The notes beneath the pieces were generated by a model. The model ran no database searches, was not told the origin of the DNA, and was given only the letters and a program-made list of their open reading frames with translations. The position numbers were made by a program, and so were the translations under genes. Shown piece by piece: positions 8,615 through 16,814 of a stretch of 64,000 bases of DNA (the stretch's first letter is position 1; each line of letters starts with the position of its first letter). The DNA comes from Flavobacteriaceae bacterium PS02293 (GTDB taxonomy: Bacteria; Bacteroidota; Bacteroidia; Flavobacteriales; Weeksellaceae): contig JASCOV010000011.1 in assembly GCA_029960045.1 (NCBI GenBank), forward strand, positions 82,187-146,186. The letters run 5' to 3'.

Positions 8615-10165
8615 TTATTGACAAGGGGTGTCTTTCGGTTTTCCATCAGCACCGAGCGTTACATTGGTTACATTTCCGTTTTTATCTATTCTTTGTAGGA
8701 TCATTTTGCTTTTGTCGATCCCCATTTTAGATAGTGTATAAAAGAAAACTTTTTCTACGCCTTGATGGCTGGTGTAATTTCCATACTGTGAACCGTTTCC
8801 TGACTTATTTCTAACTTCATTTTCAAACTTTCTATATTTATCTCTTAGAGCATCAAAATCATAGGTTTTATCGTGTAAATAGCCTGCGTTTTGCGGGGTA
8901 TCGGTAAACCTTACAATGTAGTTAAAAGATTCATAACCATCCGGCGGGCATGTCCCTGCAACGGCGCAAGGCTGTGATCCCACCATCCCTACGAAAGCAT
9001 CATTGGAAGGCGTTCCAGTCGGCAAGCTCTTGACAAAGCCCAGCAAAACATAAATATCCCTCGGAGATACCATCTTAATTCCGTCAGGCGTGTGGTTATG
9101 ATAGACACCCTTGTTACCTGTCATATCAAAGGTTACACTATGCTCGTCGCCATTCATCACATTACCTGGCATACCGTCATTTTTTACCATAAAAGCTTTT
9201 TCGCCTCCTATTTTAGATTTTTCATAGAGTTCGTTAAGTTTTGGTTTTACATCAGCTTTCTGAACCATTGCTTTTGTTTTTGCGCAAATCTCATTTTGTA
9301 TAGTAATTACAACTCCACCACCAGGATCTTGGTTCTGATCACAAGATGGAGCGGGTGCTTTTGAAGATGCTCTAAAATAGACTCTAAGCTTCAACGTTTC
9401 CCCACATTTATTAGTATAGATTGCATATTGATAACCATCTTGGTTTATAATTTGACTTAACACCCAATCTCCACACGGATCACCACCACCGCTTGAACTT
9501 CCTCCATTTCCAGGATAACTTACTGGTCCTCCGGTGCCGGGTGGAGTTCCTGTCCCACCACCCGGATCGCCACCGCCTGGTCCATGAGGATTACCGCCAC
9601 CGGGTGGAGGTGGAGGACAATCTGGACAAGGTTCTGGCTCGCAATTCCCAGTTCCGTTAAGATAAGCAACAGTACTTTCCAAATTCCCGTCTAAAGAATA
9701 AGTATAGAGATTGCCGGAAAACGTAAGATAATTGTTGTTACCATTCAGAATCCACTCAGCTGAAGGTTCATAAACGAGCACTTTGCTAGTTTCTGCTTCT
9801 GAAGGATCCGTTTTCACTACAAGATTATATGTCTCCGAACTTTCTGTTCCCACATTTGGGGTTATTGGAAAAGTATAGAACACCTCATTTGTCTCGTTTG
9901 TGGTTTCTATAATGTAATTGGTATTGATTTCTCCAAAAACAGTTTCTGTTTTCCCCATAGTAGAAGAATGGTTCTTCAGAGGCACTATAAAATTGGTTTT
10001 TGCTTGTAGGACATTAATGATCTGCGGAATCTCTGACCTCGGCACAACCCGGAATTTCAGAGCTTGTTGACTGCTGTTGGTGTCATTAGGATTGAAGTTC
10101 TCATTCCTACAGCCCACCAGAAGGAATGCCAGGAAGGCAAACCATAATAGATAGGTTTTGTTCAT
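8615..10165 (-). CDS. large lipoprotein with Pro/Gly linker and JAMM-like motif
   Basis: 516 residues. Lipobox LLVGC (Cys19). Residues 30-165 form a beta-rich N-terminal domain. About 174-230 is a low-complexity linker of Pro, Gly and Cys (CEPEPCPDCPPPPPGGG). The C-terminal domain (about 290-516) has VYHNHTPDGIKMVSPRD, residues 355-370: His356-x-His358 then Ser367-xx-Asp370, one residue longer than the JAMM/MPN+ metallopeptidase motif HxHx7SxxD; Glu341 could be the upstream acid. The layout (anchor, linker, enzymatic tail) resembles polymorphic effectors. First gene of the operon, divergent from an XRE regulator. Function is inferred only. Confidence 0.7.
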   Translation of the reverse strand: MNKTYLLWFAFLAFLLVGCRNENFNPNDTNSSQQALKFRVVPRSEIPQIINVLQAKTNFIVPLKNHSSTMGKTETVFGEINTNYIIETTNETNEVFYTFPITPNVGTESSETYNLVVKTDPSEAETSKVLVYEPSAEWILNGNNNYLTFSGNLYTYSLDGNLESTVAYLNGTGNCEPEPCPDCPPPPPGGGNPHGPGGGDPGGGTGTPPGTGGPVSYPGNGGSSSGGGDPCGDWVLSQIINQDGYQYAIYTNKCGETLKLRVYFRASSKAPAPSCDQNQDPGGGVVITIQNEICAKTKAMVQKADVKPKLNELYEKSKIGGEKAFMVKNDGMPGNVMNGDEHSVTFDMTGNKGVYHNHTPDGIKMVSPRDIYVLLGFVKSLPTGTPSNDAFVGMVGSQPCAVAGTCPPDGYESFNYIVRFTDTPQNAGYLHDKTYDFDALRDKYRKFENEVRNKSGNGSQYGNYTSHQGVEKVFFYTLSKMGIDKSKMILQRIDKNGNVTNVTLGADGKPKDTPCQ

Positions 10166-10204
10166 CGTTTGTTGTGTTTTAAATTATAAATATAAATATT
10201 TCCC

Positions 10205-10244
10205 CAAATATAATTATAAATTTTAATTATGGCAAATATGCCAT
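10205..10244 (-). promoter_or_regulatory. lipoprotein-operon promoter with palindromic operator
   Basis: On the minus strand TTTG (10236-10233) and TATATTTG (10212-10205) are 20 nt apart, a near-consensus promoter for the lipoprotein operon. The 16-bp palindrome ATGGCAAATATGCCAT (10229-10244) covers the -33 box and lies between the operon and the divergent XRE gene, as expected for that regulator's operator. Confidence 0.6.
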
Positions 10245-10278
10245 ATGTATTTTTATCTATATTCTCAACCTTTGCTTT

Positions 10279-10521
10279 GTGAAGACAAACATAAGCAAAG
10301 AGTTTATTATATTATTTGGCAAAAACCTAAGAAAAATAAGGGAGTCAAAAAAAATGAGCATGCAAACTCTTGCAGATATTACAAATATTGAGTATTCGCA
10401 AATAAGCCGTATTGAACGAGGATTAATAAATACTTCTATCGGTATTATTTACGAAATTTCAAAAGCCCTGGAAGTAGACATTAAAGAACTTTTCAATTTT
10501 AATATAGAAAAAAATAATTAA
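10279..10521 (+). CDS. XRE-family transcriptional regulator
   Basis: 80 residues, one Cro/C1-type helix-turn-helix: FGKNLRKIRESKKMSMQTLA, recognition helix near IEYSQISRIERGL, then an acidic helix ending EVDIKELFNFN. It starts with GTG at 10279 (MKTNISKEF); no in-frame ATG precedes the domain. Small XRE proteins of this size usually act as dimeric repressors. It is divergent from the lipoprotein operon and a 16-bp palindrome lies between them, so local control is likely. Its 3' end runs straight into repeat copy 2. Confidence 0.85.
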   Translation: MKTNISKEFIILFGKNLRKIRESKKMSMQTLADITNIEYSQISRIERGLINTSIGIIYEISKALEVDIKELFNFNIEKNN

Positions 10522-10522
10522 C

Positions 10523-10561
10523 ACAACGAAAAACCACAAGTCTAGGCTTGTGGTTTTTTAT
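10523..10561. repeat. 39-bp direct repeat copy 2
   Basis: Exact copy of 7063-7101. Here it includes the last codons and stop (10542) of the neighbouring minus-strand membrane protein gene, and its hairpin can terminate both that gene and the XRE gene. Confidence 0.9.
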
Positions 10562-11003
10562 TTTTGAGCAATAACTTCGCTTTCTTTTCTCTTCTTTTGT
10601 AGATGACTTCGGTAATTTTCCCCCCTATCCAGGAGAATGGGAAGAAGATAAGGAAGATTGATATCTTATAGAAAACCGGATGGTAAGGATAAATAATAAT
10701 ATCCAGCATCGCTATAAACAGCATAATGAATCCAATTAAAATGGCGTAAGCAACTTTAGCATATTTCACAATCACCGCAGTCACCACTCCACCAAACGTA
10801 ACACCCAATCCTCCGAAGAACAAAAGCGCCACAAAAAAAGAATCTTTGTTCTGAACAGATCTAAGCAGCGTTTCCCAATGATCAAACGGAGCAAATTGCT
10901 TGTAGGTCACCCACGTGGAGTCTATCTTTATCCCCAACGTGATAATGAGAGCAGCGACTGCCAAGCCAGCCAAAACACCTATGGTATTCCTACAGAAGTT
11001 CAT
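10542..11003 (-). CDS. four-helix membrane protein of unknown function
   Basis: 153 residues with hydrophobic segments near 7-26, 56-80, 84-103 and 110-130 and a very basic tail (KRREKKAKLLLKNKKPQA). No signature I can name. The stop codon and final four codons lie inside the terminator hairpin, so the 3' coding end and the terminator have been kept together. It starts 2 bp after the ridA stop and is probably co-transcribed with it. Probably inner-membrane. Confidence 0.75.
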   Translation of the reverse strand: MNFCRNTIGVLAGLAVAALIITLGIKIDSTWVTYKQFAPFDHWETLLRSVQNKDSFFVALLFFGGLGVTFGGVVTAVIVKYAKVAYAILIGFIMLFIAMLDIIIYPYHPVFYKISIFLIFFPFSWIGGKITEVIYKRREKKAKLLLKNKKPQA

Positions 11004-11005
11004 GT

Positions 11006-11386
11006 TTAATCTTTAAATGCAATCATAGAGATTTCCACATCTACATTTTTTGGAAGACAAGATACCTGAACAGTTTCTCTCGCCGGATAGATTTCGTTTT
11101 CGAAGTATGAAGCGTAGATCTCATTCACCTCAGCAAAATCATCCATATTTTTAAGGAAAATAGAAGCTTTCACGGCATTACTGAAATCCATTTCTGCAGC
11201 ATTCAAAATCGCTTTCAGGTTTTTCATTACCTGGTGCGTTTCCTTTTGGATGCCTTCTACCAGTTTTCCGTCTTTAGGATCTACAGGAATCTGACCTGAG
11301 ATGTATAATGTACCATTAACTAAAGTAGCCTGGGAATATGGCCCGATTGCAGCCGGAGCTTCCGACGTGTGAATGATCTTCTTCAT
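11006..11386 (-). CDS. ridA: RidA family enamine/imine deaminase
   Basis: 126 residues, full family length. RidA hydrolyses reactive 2-aminoacrylate and related imines made by PLP enzymes. Seen: the N-terminal block EAPAAIGPYSQA, YISGQIPVDP, and the C-terminal block ARETVQVSCLPKNVDVEISMIA, whose Arg is the substrate-binding arginine and whose Glu is the conserved acid. Cytoplasmic. Downstream of lptD on the same strand and just upstream of the small membrane protein. Confidence 0.93.
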   Translation of the reverse strand: MKKIIHTSEAPAAIGPYSQATLVNGTLYISGQIPVDPKDGKLVEGIQKETHQVMKNLKAILNAAEMDFSNAVKASIFLKNMDDFAEVNEIYASYFENEIYPARETVQVSCLPKNVDVEISMIAFKD

Positions 11387-11432
11387 TTTTTATTATTAAT
11401 TTTTACAAAACTATACAAATTTTCCTTAAATC

Positions 11433-14057
11433 CTAAAAAGTACTGTTCGGTTGCGTGAAACTTCTTTCCTTATATTTCACTGCATCTTTTAGAATGTTGG
11501 CTTTGATTCCGATGAAGAAATCATAAACCTTGTACTGCCCAAACGGAACCCAGTTGAAAGTAATCGTAAAACTACGCTGATCTCTTGCAAATCCAAGGCG
11601 TGTGTAGCCAAGCGTTTTTTGCTCGATGTCATAGTTTGTACTTCCGTTGATATTCCAGTATGGAGTCAGTTTGATACTTCCGTCTAATCCTAGCGTTGCA
11701 ACTTTATTGCCAAGTCTGGATAAACTTCTTGTATATGAATAATTTGCATTAACATTCAGAGTCCAGGTTGGGGTGTAATGGGCATAATTATCATCATCAA
11801 AGTAATAATTCTCATTCCGGATCTCCCCTTTCTTCTTATACTTCTTCGAGAGTTCTTCCTTCTTTCCAAAAATAGCTTCGCTCATTGGATAAGACAACTG
11901 AAGGTTGAAACCCTGTAAGCTGAAATGTCCAAAATCCTCTGTTCTTACTCCCGTATCGCTTCCTTCTGTAAATTCAATCCTGTAAGGTTCCAGAGTTAGG
12001 CTTGTATTGACATTCAGTTTATTATTAAAGAAAGATGACTGTCCATTAACTGTGAATACAGACCATTTGTACTTTTCAGCAGCGAAGTTATATCCTCCGG
12101 AAACATTTAAGTTTTCAAATATTTTTACTTTTTTAACCCCAGTAGAATCGGATTTGGATCTGATTTTCATTTCCAGATTATTCGTAATGTTGAATCCTAA
12201 ACTTTGGGTAAGACCAGAAGTCGGCGCTCCATAAATTCCTCCATCAAATATGGAATAAGGTGTCATCTCGCCACGGGAATTGGAATAGTTTCTGAAATAA
12301 CCCCAGCTTTTCGCTCCAAAGTCCGGAGAATAAGTAAAACTCATACTTGGCGTTACCATATGGCGGATCGCTACAATGGGGAAGGTTTTGCTAAAGTTCT
12401 TCTGCCCATATAAAACAGTCTGCAAACTGGCACTGGTAGAGAATGTCGTGTAACCAGCAATACCTTTATTGTAATTATCTTCCACGAGATTCGTCAGTGG
12501 ATTATAATTCTTTTCCAAAGTTTTGGTTGTAAGTACATTGTCCGCATTTGCAGCTAAACTGAAAGTAAAGTATTTTGCAACAGTCGTATTAGTGGATAAT
12601 GAGATATTATTTTTAGCACCGGTCTTCAGCTCATCCCACATTTCATTTTTGAAAAGCTTATCCTCGGTTGTAGTGACATAATTACTAAAGGCTAAACCTG
12701 TATTCACATTGATGTTTTCCAGCAATCCAGTTCTTACACCAGTTTTCGGTTTGAAGAGATAAAACTGATTGATAGCAACTGTCATATCCGGCAAACGAAT
12801 ATCTGTAATATTCGTTGCAAAATTCTGGTTGTAAGACATACTTGCGCTTATCGTCACAGGTAGATTCAGAAAACGCTTGGTCACATTCACACGGGAAGTC
12901 TGCTGGCTATTTAGGACACTTCCGCTTAAGGCATAATTATTATTCACTGTATTAGTATAAAAATTACGACCACTTACAATATCTACACTCGCGTTGAAGG
13001 TAAAATAAGGATTAGCTTTAGAATCCTGAGAATGACGCCAGGCAATTCTAAAAGTTTTGGCTTTGGAATAATCATCCAGACCTTTGATACCTCGAATAGT
13101 TGTACCATAATCTGCAGCAAAGTTTCCAGAATATCTGTACTTTTTAATATAATTAAGTTCTGGCTTTAAGTTCCAGCTACCTTTTGTATAAAAATCGGTT
13201 AAAATCTTCAAATCAAAATGATCTCCAATCGGCTGATAATAACCCAATCCATTCAGGAAAAATCCGACATCCTGACGCTCACCAAAACTCGGCATCAAAA
13301 TACCCGCAGATCTTTTATCCGAAAAAGGTAAAATCGCAAATGGAAGAACCAAAGGCGTAGGAACCTGCTCTATAAAAAACTGGAAAGGTCCGGTAACTAC
13401 CTGTGAACTCTCTTTTCCTTTCAACATTTTGATGTAAGCGGCAGAGATGTGATAATCCGGAAGAGAATCTTTCTTCTTTATGTAATACTCATCGGTTGTC
13501 ATAATGGCATTGTGCATTACATAAACCGAGTCATTATATTTTTTGGTTTTCTTCGCTACGATAACACCTTCACTTTCTTCAGTTCTGGCATTGAAAGCTA
13601 TGGCCTGCTTGGTTTTGGTATTATAAATAACCTCGCTGTATTCATATTGCTTTCCGGCTTGTGTGGCAATAGCGGGTTTGATGATTTTTCCTTTCTCATC
13701 CACTTCACCTCTTGCATAGATCTTTCCGGTTTCCCACTCAAATCTGATATAGTCTGCATCTATCTGCATATCCTGATAGATGATTTGGGCCTTTTTGTGA
13801 AGCGTAGTCTGCTTGTTGCCGATAGATGAGCTGCTTTTGTTTTCAGCCTTCATCTTCACAACATCCTCCAATTGTTCTTTGGGGATGATGGTGTCTTTCT
13901 TTATGTTTAAAGAATCTTTGCCTATATTTAATGAATCTTTAACACCGTTTTTTTGTTCAATATTTTGAGGCACAATTTGTGCTAAAATATTGTTAAAAAT
14001 TAGGATATTTAAAATTAGTAATATACTTTTGAAAATACTTCGAGCCAATGCAGTCAT
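11433..14057 (-). CDS. lptD: LptD-like LPS-assembly outer-membrane protein
   Basis: 874 residues with an N-terminal signal/anchor (residues 10-26, ending ILAQ). Residues about 80-200 are an OstA/LptA-like region (KAQIIYQDMQIDADYIRFEWE, GKIYARGEVDEKGK, YNTKTKQAIAFNARTEESEG). The remainder is a long beta-barrel with alternating aromatic strands, including PFAILPFSDKRSAGILMPSF, typical of Bacteroidota LptD-like proteins, which insert lipopolysaccharide into the outer leaflet. A pairing protein (LptE) is not visible nearby. Divergent from the amidase with only 42 bp between the start codons. Confidence 0.9.
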   Translation of the reverse strand: MTALARSIFKSILLILNILIFNNILAQIVPQNIEQKNGVKDSLNIGKDSLNIKKDTIIPKEQLEDVVKMKAENKSSSSIGNKQTTLHKKAQIIYQDMQIDADYIRFEWETGKIYARGEVDEKGKIIKPAIATQAGKQYEYSEVIYNTKTKQAIAFNARTEESEGVIVAKKTKKYNDSVYVMHNAIMTTDEYYIKKKDSLPDYHISAAYIKMLKGKESSQVVTGPFQFFIEQVPTPLVLPFAILPFSDKRSAGILMPSFGERQDVGFFLNGLGYYQPIGDHFDLKILTDFYTKGSWNLKPELNYIKKYRYSGNFAADYGTTIRGIKGLDDYSKAKTFRIAWRHSQDSKANPYFTFNASVDIVSGRNFYTNTVNNNYALSGSVLNSQQTSRVNVTKRFLNLPVTISASMSYNQNFATNITDIRLPDMTVAINQFYLFKPKTGVRTGLLENINVNTGLAFSNYVTTTEDKLFKNEMWDELKTGAKNNISLSTNTTVAKYFTFSLAANADNVLTTKTLEKNYNPLTNLVEDNYNKGIAGYTTFSTSASLQTVLYGQKNFSKTFPIVAIRHMVTPSMSFTYSPDFGAKSWGYFRNYSNSRGEMTPYSIFDGGIYGAPTSGLTQSLGFNITNNLEMKIRSKSDSTGVKKVKIFENLNVSGGYNFAAEKYKWSVFTVNGQSSFFNNKLNVNTSLTLEPYRIEFTEGSDTGVRTEDFGHFSLQGFNLQLSYPMSEAIFGKKEELSKKYKKKGEIRNENYYFDDDNYAHYTPTWTLNVNANYSYTRSLSRLGNKVATLGLDGSIKLTPYWNINGSTNYDIEQKTLGYTRLGFARDQRSFTITFNWVPFGQYKVYDFFIGIKANILKDAVKYKERSFTQPNSTF

Positions 14058-14099
14058 TCTGAAATTGGGTTCAAAATTAATTAAATTTTAAAGATTAAA

Positions 14100-15383
14100 A
14101 TGATTAGGCCTACACTTTATAATAAATTTTTTTTTCTGTTAACATTTTTTATTAGTTTTAGTAGCTTTTATTGTCAGAAAAAATTCACTTTAGTTCTTGA
14201 TGCAGGTCACGGAGGCAGTGATATTGGAGCCAACAGAAACTATGGAGACATCGGGTCTGTACAGGAAAAAAACGTAACGCTTGGCATCGTTTTGAAACTT
14301 GGAAGAATGCTGGAAAAGAACAAAGACTACAAAGTCATCTACACCAGAAAAATAGACGAATATCCATCACTAACTTCCAGAACAGACCTTGCCAACAGAA
14401 GCAAAGCAGATCTTTTCATATCAGTTCACGTGAATTCTTCTCCAAGTAAAAGTGCAACAGCGCAAGGAACCGAGACTTTTGTACAGGGACCAAACCAAAA
14501 CAGAGCAAACCTGGATGTTGCAAAAGCAGAGAATGATGTAATCTTCCTTGATGAAAAGGATAAAGAAAATTTCGCGTCTTATAATCCAAGCTCTCCGGAA
14601 TCTCTAATTGCCCTTAAAATTCAACAAAGTAAATATCTGGAAGCCAGCCTTATCATTGGCGGTTTGGTAGAAGATAATTTTGTAAAGAAAGACAAAAGAA
14701 TGTCCAGGGGTGTAAAGCAAGAAAACTTACACGTCTTGAGAATGAATGCAATGCCATCCATCTTGATTGAAACTGGCTTTGTGAACAATTATGACGATGC
14801 GCATTACATTTCTACGGAAGAAGGTCAACAAGCAATTGCAGAAAGTATTTTTAATGCAATCGTGAGTTATAAAAAACTGGTAGATAGAAATGTAAAAGAA
14901 CCTGAACCGGAAAAGCCAGTTGAGCAACCTCTTAAAAATGATTTCAGAATCTTATTGATGAGTACGCCAAACAGATATACAGATGAAGATCCTGCGCTGA
15001 AAGGTCTGAAATACATTCTACCAATCAAGGAAAACGGATTTTACAAGTATTATTACGGAACCACCAATTTCGCATCTGTACGAGATAACAATCTTAAAAC
15101 TGCTAAAGATTCCGGATTCCGAAATTCTATGTCAATCAGTTTTGTTCCGAATCAAACATTGGGAGTTGGCTTTTATACTTTAGAAATCTATGTTGGTAAG
15201 GATAAATTAGATTCCAAATCAACCATTTTGAAAACTATTCCTGAAATCAAAAGAGATAAGGAAAATGGTATGTTCTATTATACATTTGGTAAGTACAAAT
15301 CTCTTGAAGACGCAATCAAAGCTCAGAAGGAATTTGAAGGTAAAGGGATCTCAAACATCATTATTGAGAAAAAATTGAAATAG
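14100..15383 (+). CDS. N-acetylmuramoyl-L-alanine amidase with SPOR-like tail
   Basis: 427 residues. Signal peptide to about residue 25 (FSSFYCQ). Amidase_3 domain about 28-240: LVLDAGHGGSDIGA (zinc His), QEKNVTLGIVLKLG (zinc Glu), LFISVHVNSSPS (second His), and SILIETGFVNNYDDA with the catalytic Glu. Residues 270-427 form a basic tail ending in a SPOR-like repeat (MFYYTFGKYKSLEDAIKAQ) that may bind denuded glycan. It cleaves the stem peptide from peptidoglycan during division or turnover, in the periplasm. Confidence 0.93.
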   Translation: MIRPTLYNKFFFLLTFFISFSSFYCQKKFTLVLDAGHGGSDIGANRNYGDIGSVQEKNVTLGIVLKLGRMLEKNKDYKVIYTRKIDEYPSLTSRTDLANRSKADLFISVHVNSSPSKSATAQGTETFVQGPNQNRANLDVAKAENDVIFLDEKDKENFASYNPSSPESLIALKIQQSKYLEASLIIGGLVEDNFVKKDKRMSRGVKQENLHVLRMNAMPSILIETGFVNNYDDAHYISTEEGQQAIAESIFNAIVSYKKLVDRNVKEPEPEKPVEQPLKNDFRILLMSTPNRYTDEDPALKGLKYILPIKENGFYKYYYGTTNFASVRDNNLKTAKDSGFRNSMSISFVPNQTLGVGFYTLEIYVGKDKLDSKSTILKTIPEIKRDKENGMFYYTFGKYKSLEDAIKAQKEFEGKGISNIIIEKKLK

Positions 15384-15392
15384 ACAAAATCA

Positions 15393-15424
15393 TTTGCCTA
15401 ACCAGTATAAAGTCTCTATTTTTG
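15393..15424 (+). promoter_or_regulatory. promoter of variant tRNA-Glu, TTTG-N20-TATTTTTG
   Basis: TTTG at 15393-15396 and TATTTTTG at 15417-15424, 20 nt apart, ending 18 nt before the tRNA 5' end. Supports independent transcription of the tRNA. Confidence 0.65.
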
Positions 15425-15442
15425 CAGTCCACAATACCAAAC

Positions 15443-15514
15443 GGCCTATTCGTCTAGTGGTTAGGACTCAAGATTTTCTTTCTTGCAACAGCGGTTCGAT
15501 TCCCCTATAGGCTA
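15443..15514 (+). tRNA. tRNA-Glu (TTC), variant copy
   Basis: 72-nt cloverleaf. Acceptor GGCCTAT pairs with ATAGGCT, with G1-T72 as in the other two tRNA-Glu copies in the window. D stem GTCT/GGAC; anticodon stem CAAGA/TCTTG with loop TTTTCTT, giving anticodon TTC. Oddities: T at position 37, where the other copies have A, and a C-C mismatch inside the T stem (AGCGG/CCCCT). No CCA is encoded. A promoter and terminator of its own suggest it is expressed. Confidence 0.75.
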
Positions 15515-15538
15515 CAATTACAATGAATCAAAATACAC

Positions 15539-15570
15539 AAAGCTCTTTTCAGTAAGAGCTTTTGTTGTTT
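15539..15570 (+). terminator. terminator after variant tRNA-Glu
   Basis: Stem AAAGCTCTT/AAGAGCTTT (15539-15547, 15554-15562) followed by a T-rich stretch. Confidence 0.75.
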
Positions 15571-15640
15571 TTAAGTTTATATGTATATTGTTTTTTAGAA
15601 ATATCTTGGCAAGTATTAATAATCATTTTTAAAATTAAAG

Positions 15641-16066
15641 ATGAAAAAACAAAATATTTATTTTTTATTGTTTGCTATTTTGGTTATTTCAATAGCTGTC
15701 ATCAGTAATCTAAATCCTAATTCTTTCACGGACGAAATGATAAAATCTTATTTCCCTAAAAAGATGGACGGAATTGTGAACGAAATCAAAACTATTAAAG
15801 GAGGAACATTACTTGTCACGATCATTAATAAAGAGAAAAAATATCAAGATATATCTATTAACAATAACCTAATTCATGATCAAATTGATCCTGGGGTATA
15901 TTTTGAAAAGACAATTCAAAGCAATGAATGTTTAATAAAAAAAGGAGACAGCATTTTGTTTTTCGATTGTTATATTTTTTCAAGAGAAGATTCTTCGAAA
16001 ATTAATAAAGTAAAAACTTGGAATAATGTCAAAAACAAATGGATTTTAGATGATCATATCCGATAA
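15641..16066 (+). CDS. hypothetical single-pass membrane protein
   Basis: 141 residues. One N-terminal hydrophobic helix (residues 5-23, FLLFAILVISIAVIS) serves as uncleaved anchor or signal; the rest is a small beta-rich extracytoplasmic domain (VNEIKTIKGGTLLVTI, later ECLIKKGDSILFFDCYIF) with two Cys. No family recognised. Monocistronic between a tRNA terminator and the Crp/Fnr gene. Confidence 0.65.
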   Translation: MKKQNIYFLLFAILVISIAVISNLNPNSFTDEMIKSYFPKKMDGIVNEIKTIKGGTLLVTIINKEKKYQDISINNNLIHDQIDPGVYFEKTIQSNECLIKKGDSILFFDCYIFSREDSSKINKVKTWNNVKNKWILDDHIR

Positions 16067-16144
16067 GATAAATTAGAAAAGCTTAGAATTTTTAAATATA
16101 TCTTTACACTATTATAAAATACCAAATCTTTCAAAAACGATTTT

Positions 16145-16723
16145 ATGTTCGATGTTTTAATAATCCATATTCAACAAAAGGTAAAATTGGAGGATAACCA
16201 AATCGAATTACTGAAATCTTTTTTCATTCACAAAAAACTTCGCAGAAAACAGTATTTATTACAGGAAGGAGAAATTTGTAAAAACCTGGCATTTGTAAGC
16301 AAAGGCATTCTTAAATCATACATTCTTGATGAAAAAGGGAATGAAAGAATCAGTCTGTTTGCTTTTGAAGGTTGGTGGATTTCGGATTTTAATAGTTTCC
16401 TTAATGAAGAAAAAGCTTTCCTAAATATTGATGCGATTGAAGATTCCGAATTATTATTGATAAGCCGTGAGAAATACGAGGAACTGACTTTACAAATTCC
16501 TATTATGGATCGGTACTTCAGAATTTTATATCAAAACAGTTTGGTCACAAAAGATTACAGATTGGTCATTTCTAATAATTTCACAGCAGAAGAAAAATAT
16601 CTGCAATTAGTCCAAAGTAATCCGGAAATTACTCAAAAACTTTCACACACATTGATTGCTTCTTATCTTGGTTTAAGTCCTGAAACTATCAGTAGAATAC
16701 GGAAGAAGATTTTACTTCAATAG
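16145..16723 (+). CDS. Crp/Fnr family transcriptional regulator
   Basis: 192 residues. Cyclic-nucleotide-binding-like beta-barrel about 15-115 (LRRKQYLLQEGEICKNLAFV, KGILKSYILDEKGNERI). C-terminal winged helix with SHTLIASYLGLSPETISRIRK (about 168-188). The recognition helix contains ETISR, the residues that in FNR read TTGAT half-sites. No N-terminal Cys cluster, so not an oxygen-sensing Fe-S FNR. A TGAT-N4-ATCA site precedes the next gene, pointing to that reductase as target. Confidence 0.88.
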   Translation: MFDVLIIHIQQKVKLEDNQIELLKSFFIHKKLRRKQYLLQEGEICKNLAFVSKGILKSYILDEKGNERISLFAFEGWWISDFNSFLNEEKAFLNIDAIEDSELLLISREKYEELTLQIPIMDRYFRILYQNSLVTKDYRLVISNNFTAEEKYLQLVQSNPEITQKLSHTLIASYLGLSPETISRIRKKILLQ

Positions 16724-16753
16724 TTTTTTTTGATATTAATCGAGATAAACTCA

Positions 16754-16796
16754 TGATCTACATCAAGTTTTTCGGGATCTAATGCTTCTAACTTTG
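16754..16796 (+). promoter_or_regulatory. FNR-like site and -7 box in front of the reductase gene
   Basis: TGATCTACATCA (16754-16765) is TGAT-N4-ATCA, the FNR-class half-site arrangement. A -7 box TAACTTTG lies at 16789-16796 with only a weak -33 match. The site centre is about 41-44 bp upstream of the expected start of transcription, the usual class II activator position. Confidence 0.55.
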
Positions 16797-16814
16797 CAAT
16801 CAAATAATTTAATT

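Noticed and set aside
7103..10521. Classical insertion sequence or integrative element
   Set aside because: No transposase, integrase or terminal inverted repeats; only the 39-bp direct repeat supports insertion.
13449..13829. Plus-strand open frame of 126 codons
   Set aside because: Lies wholly opposite the lptD-like gene and has no family features; an antisense shadow.
15443..15514. tRNA pseudogene
   Set aside because: All stems fold, the anticodon is readable, and a promoter and terminator flank it; kept as a variant tRNA with the oddities noted.
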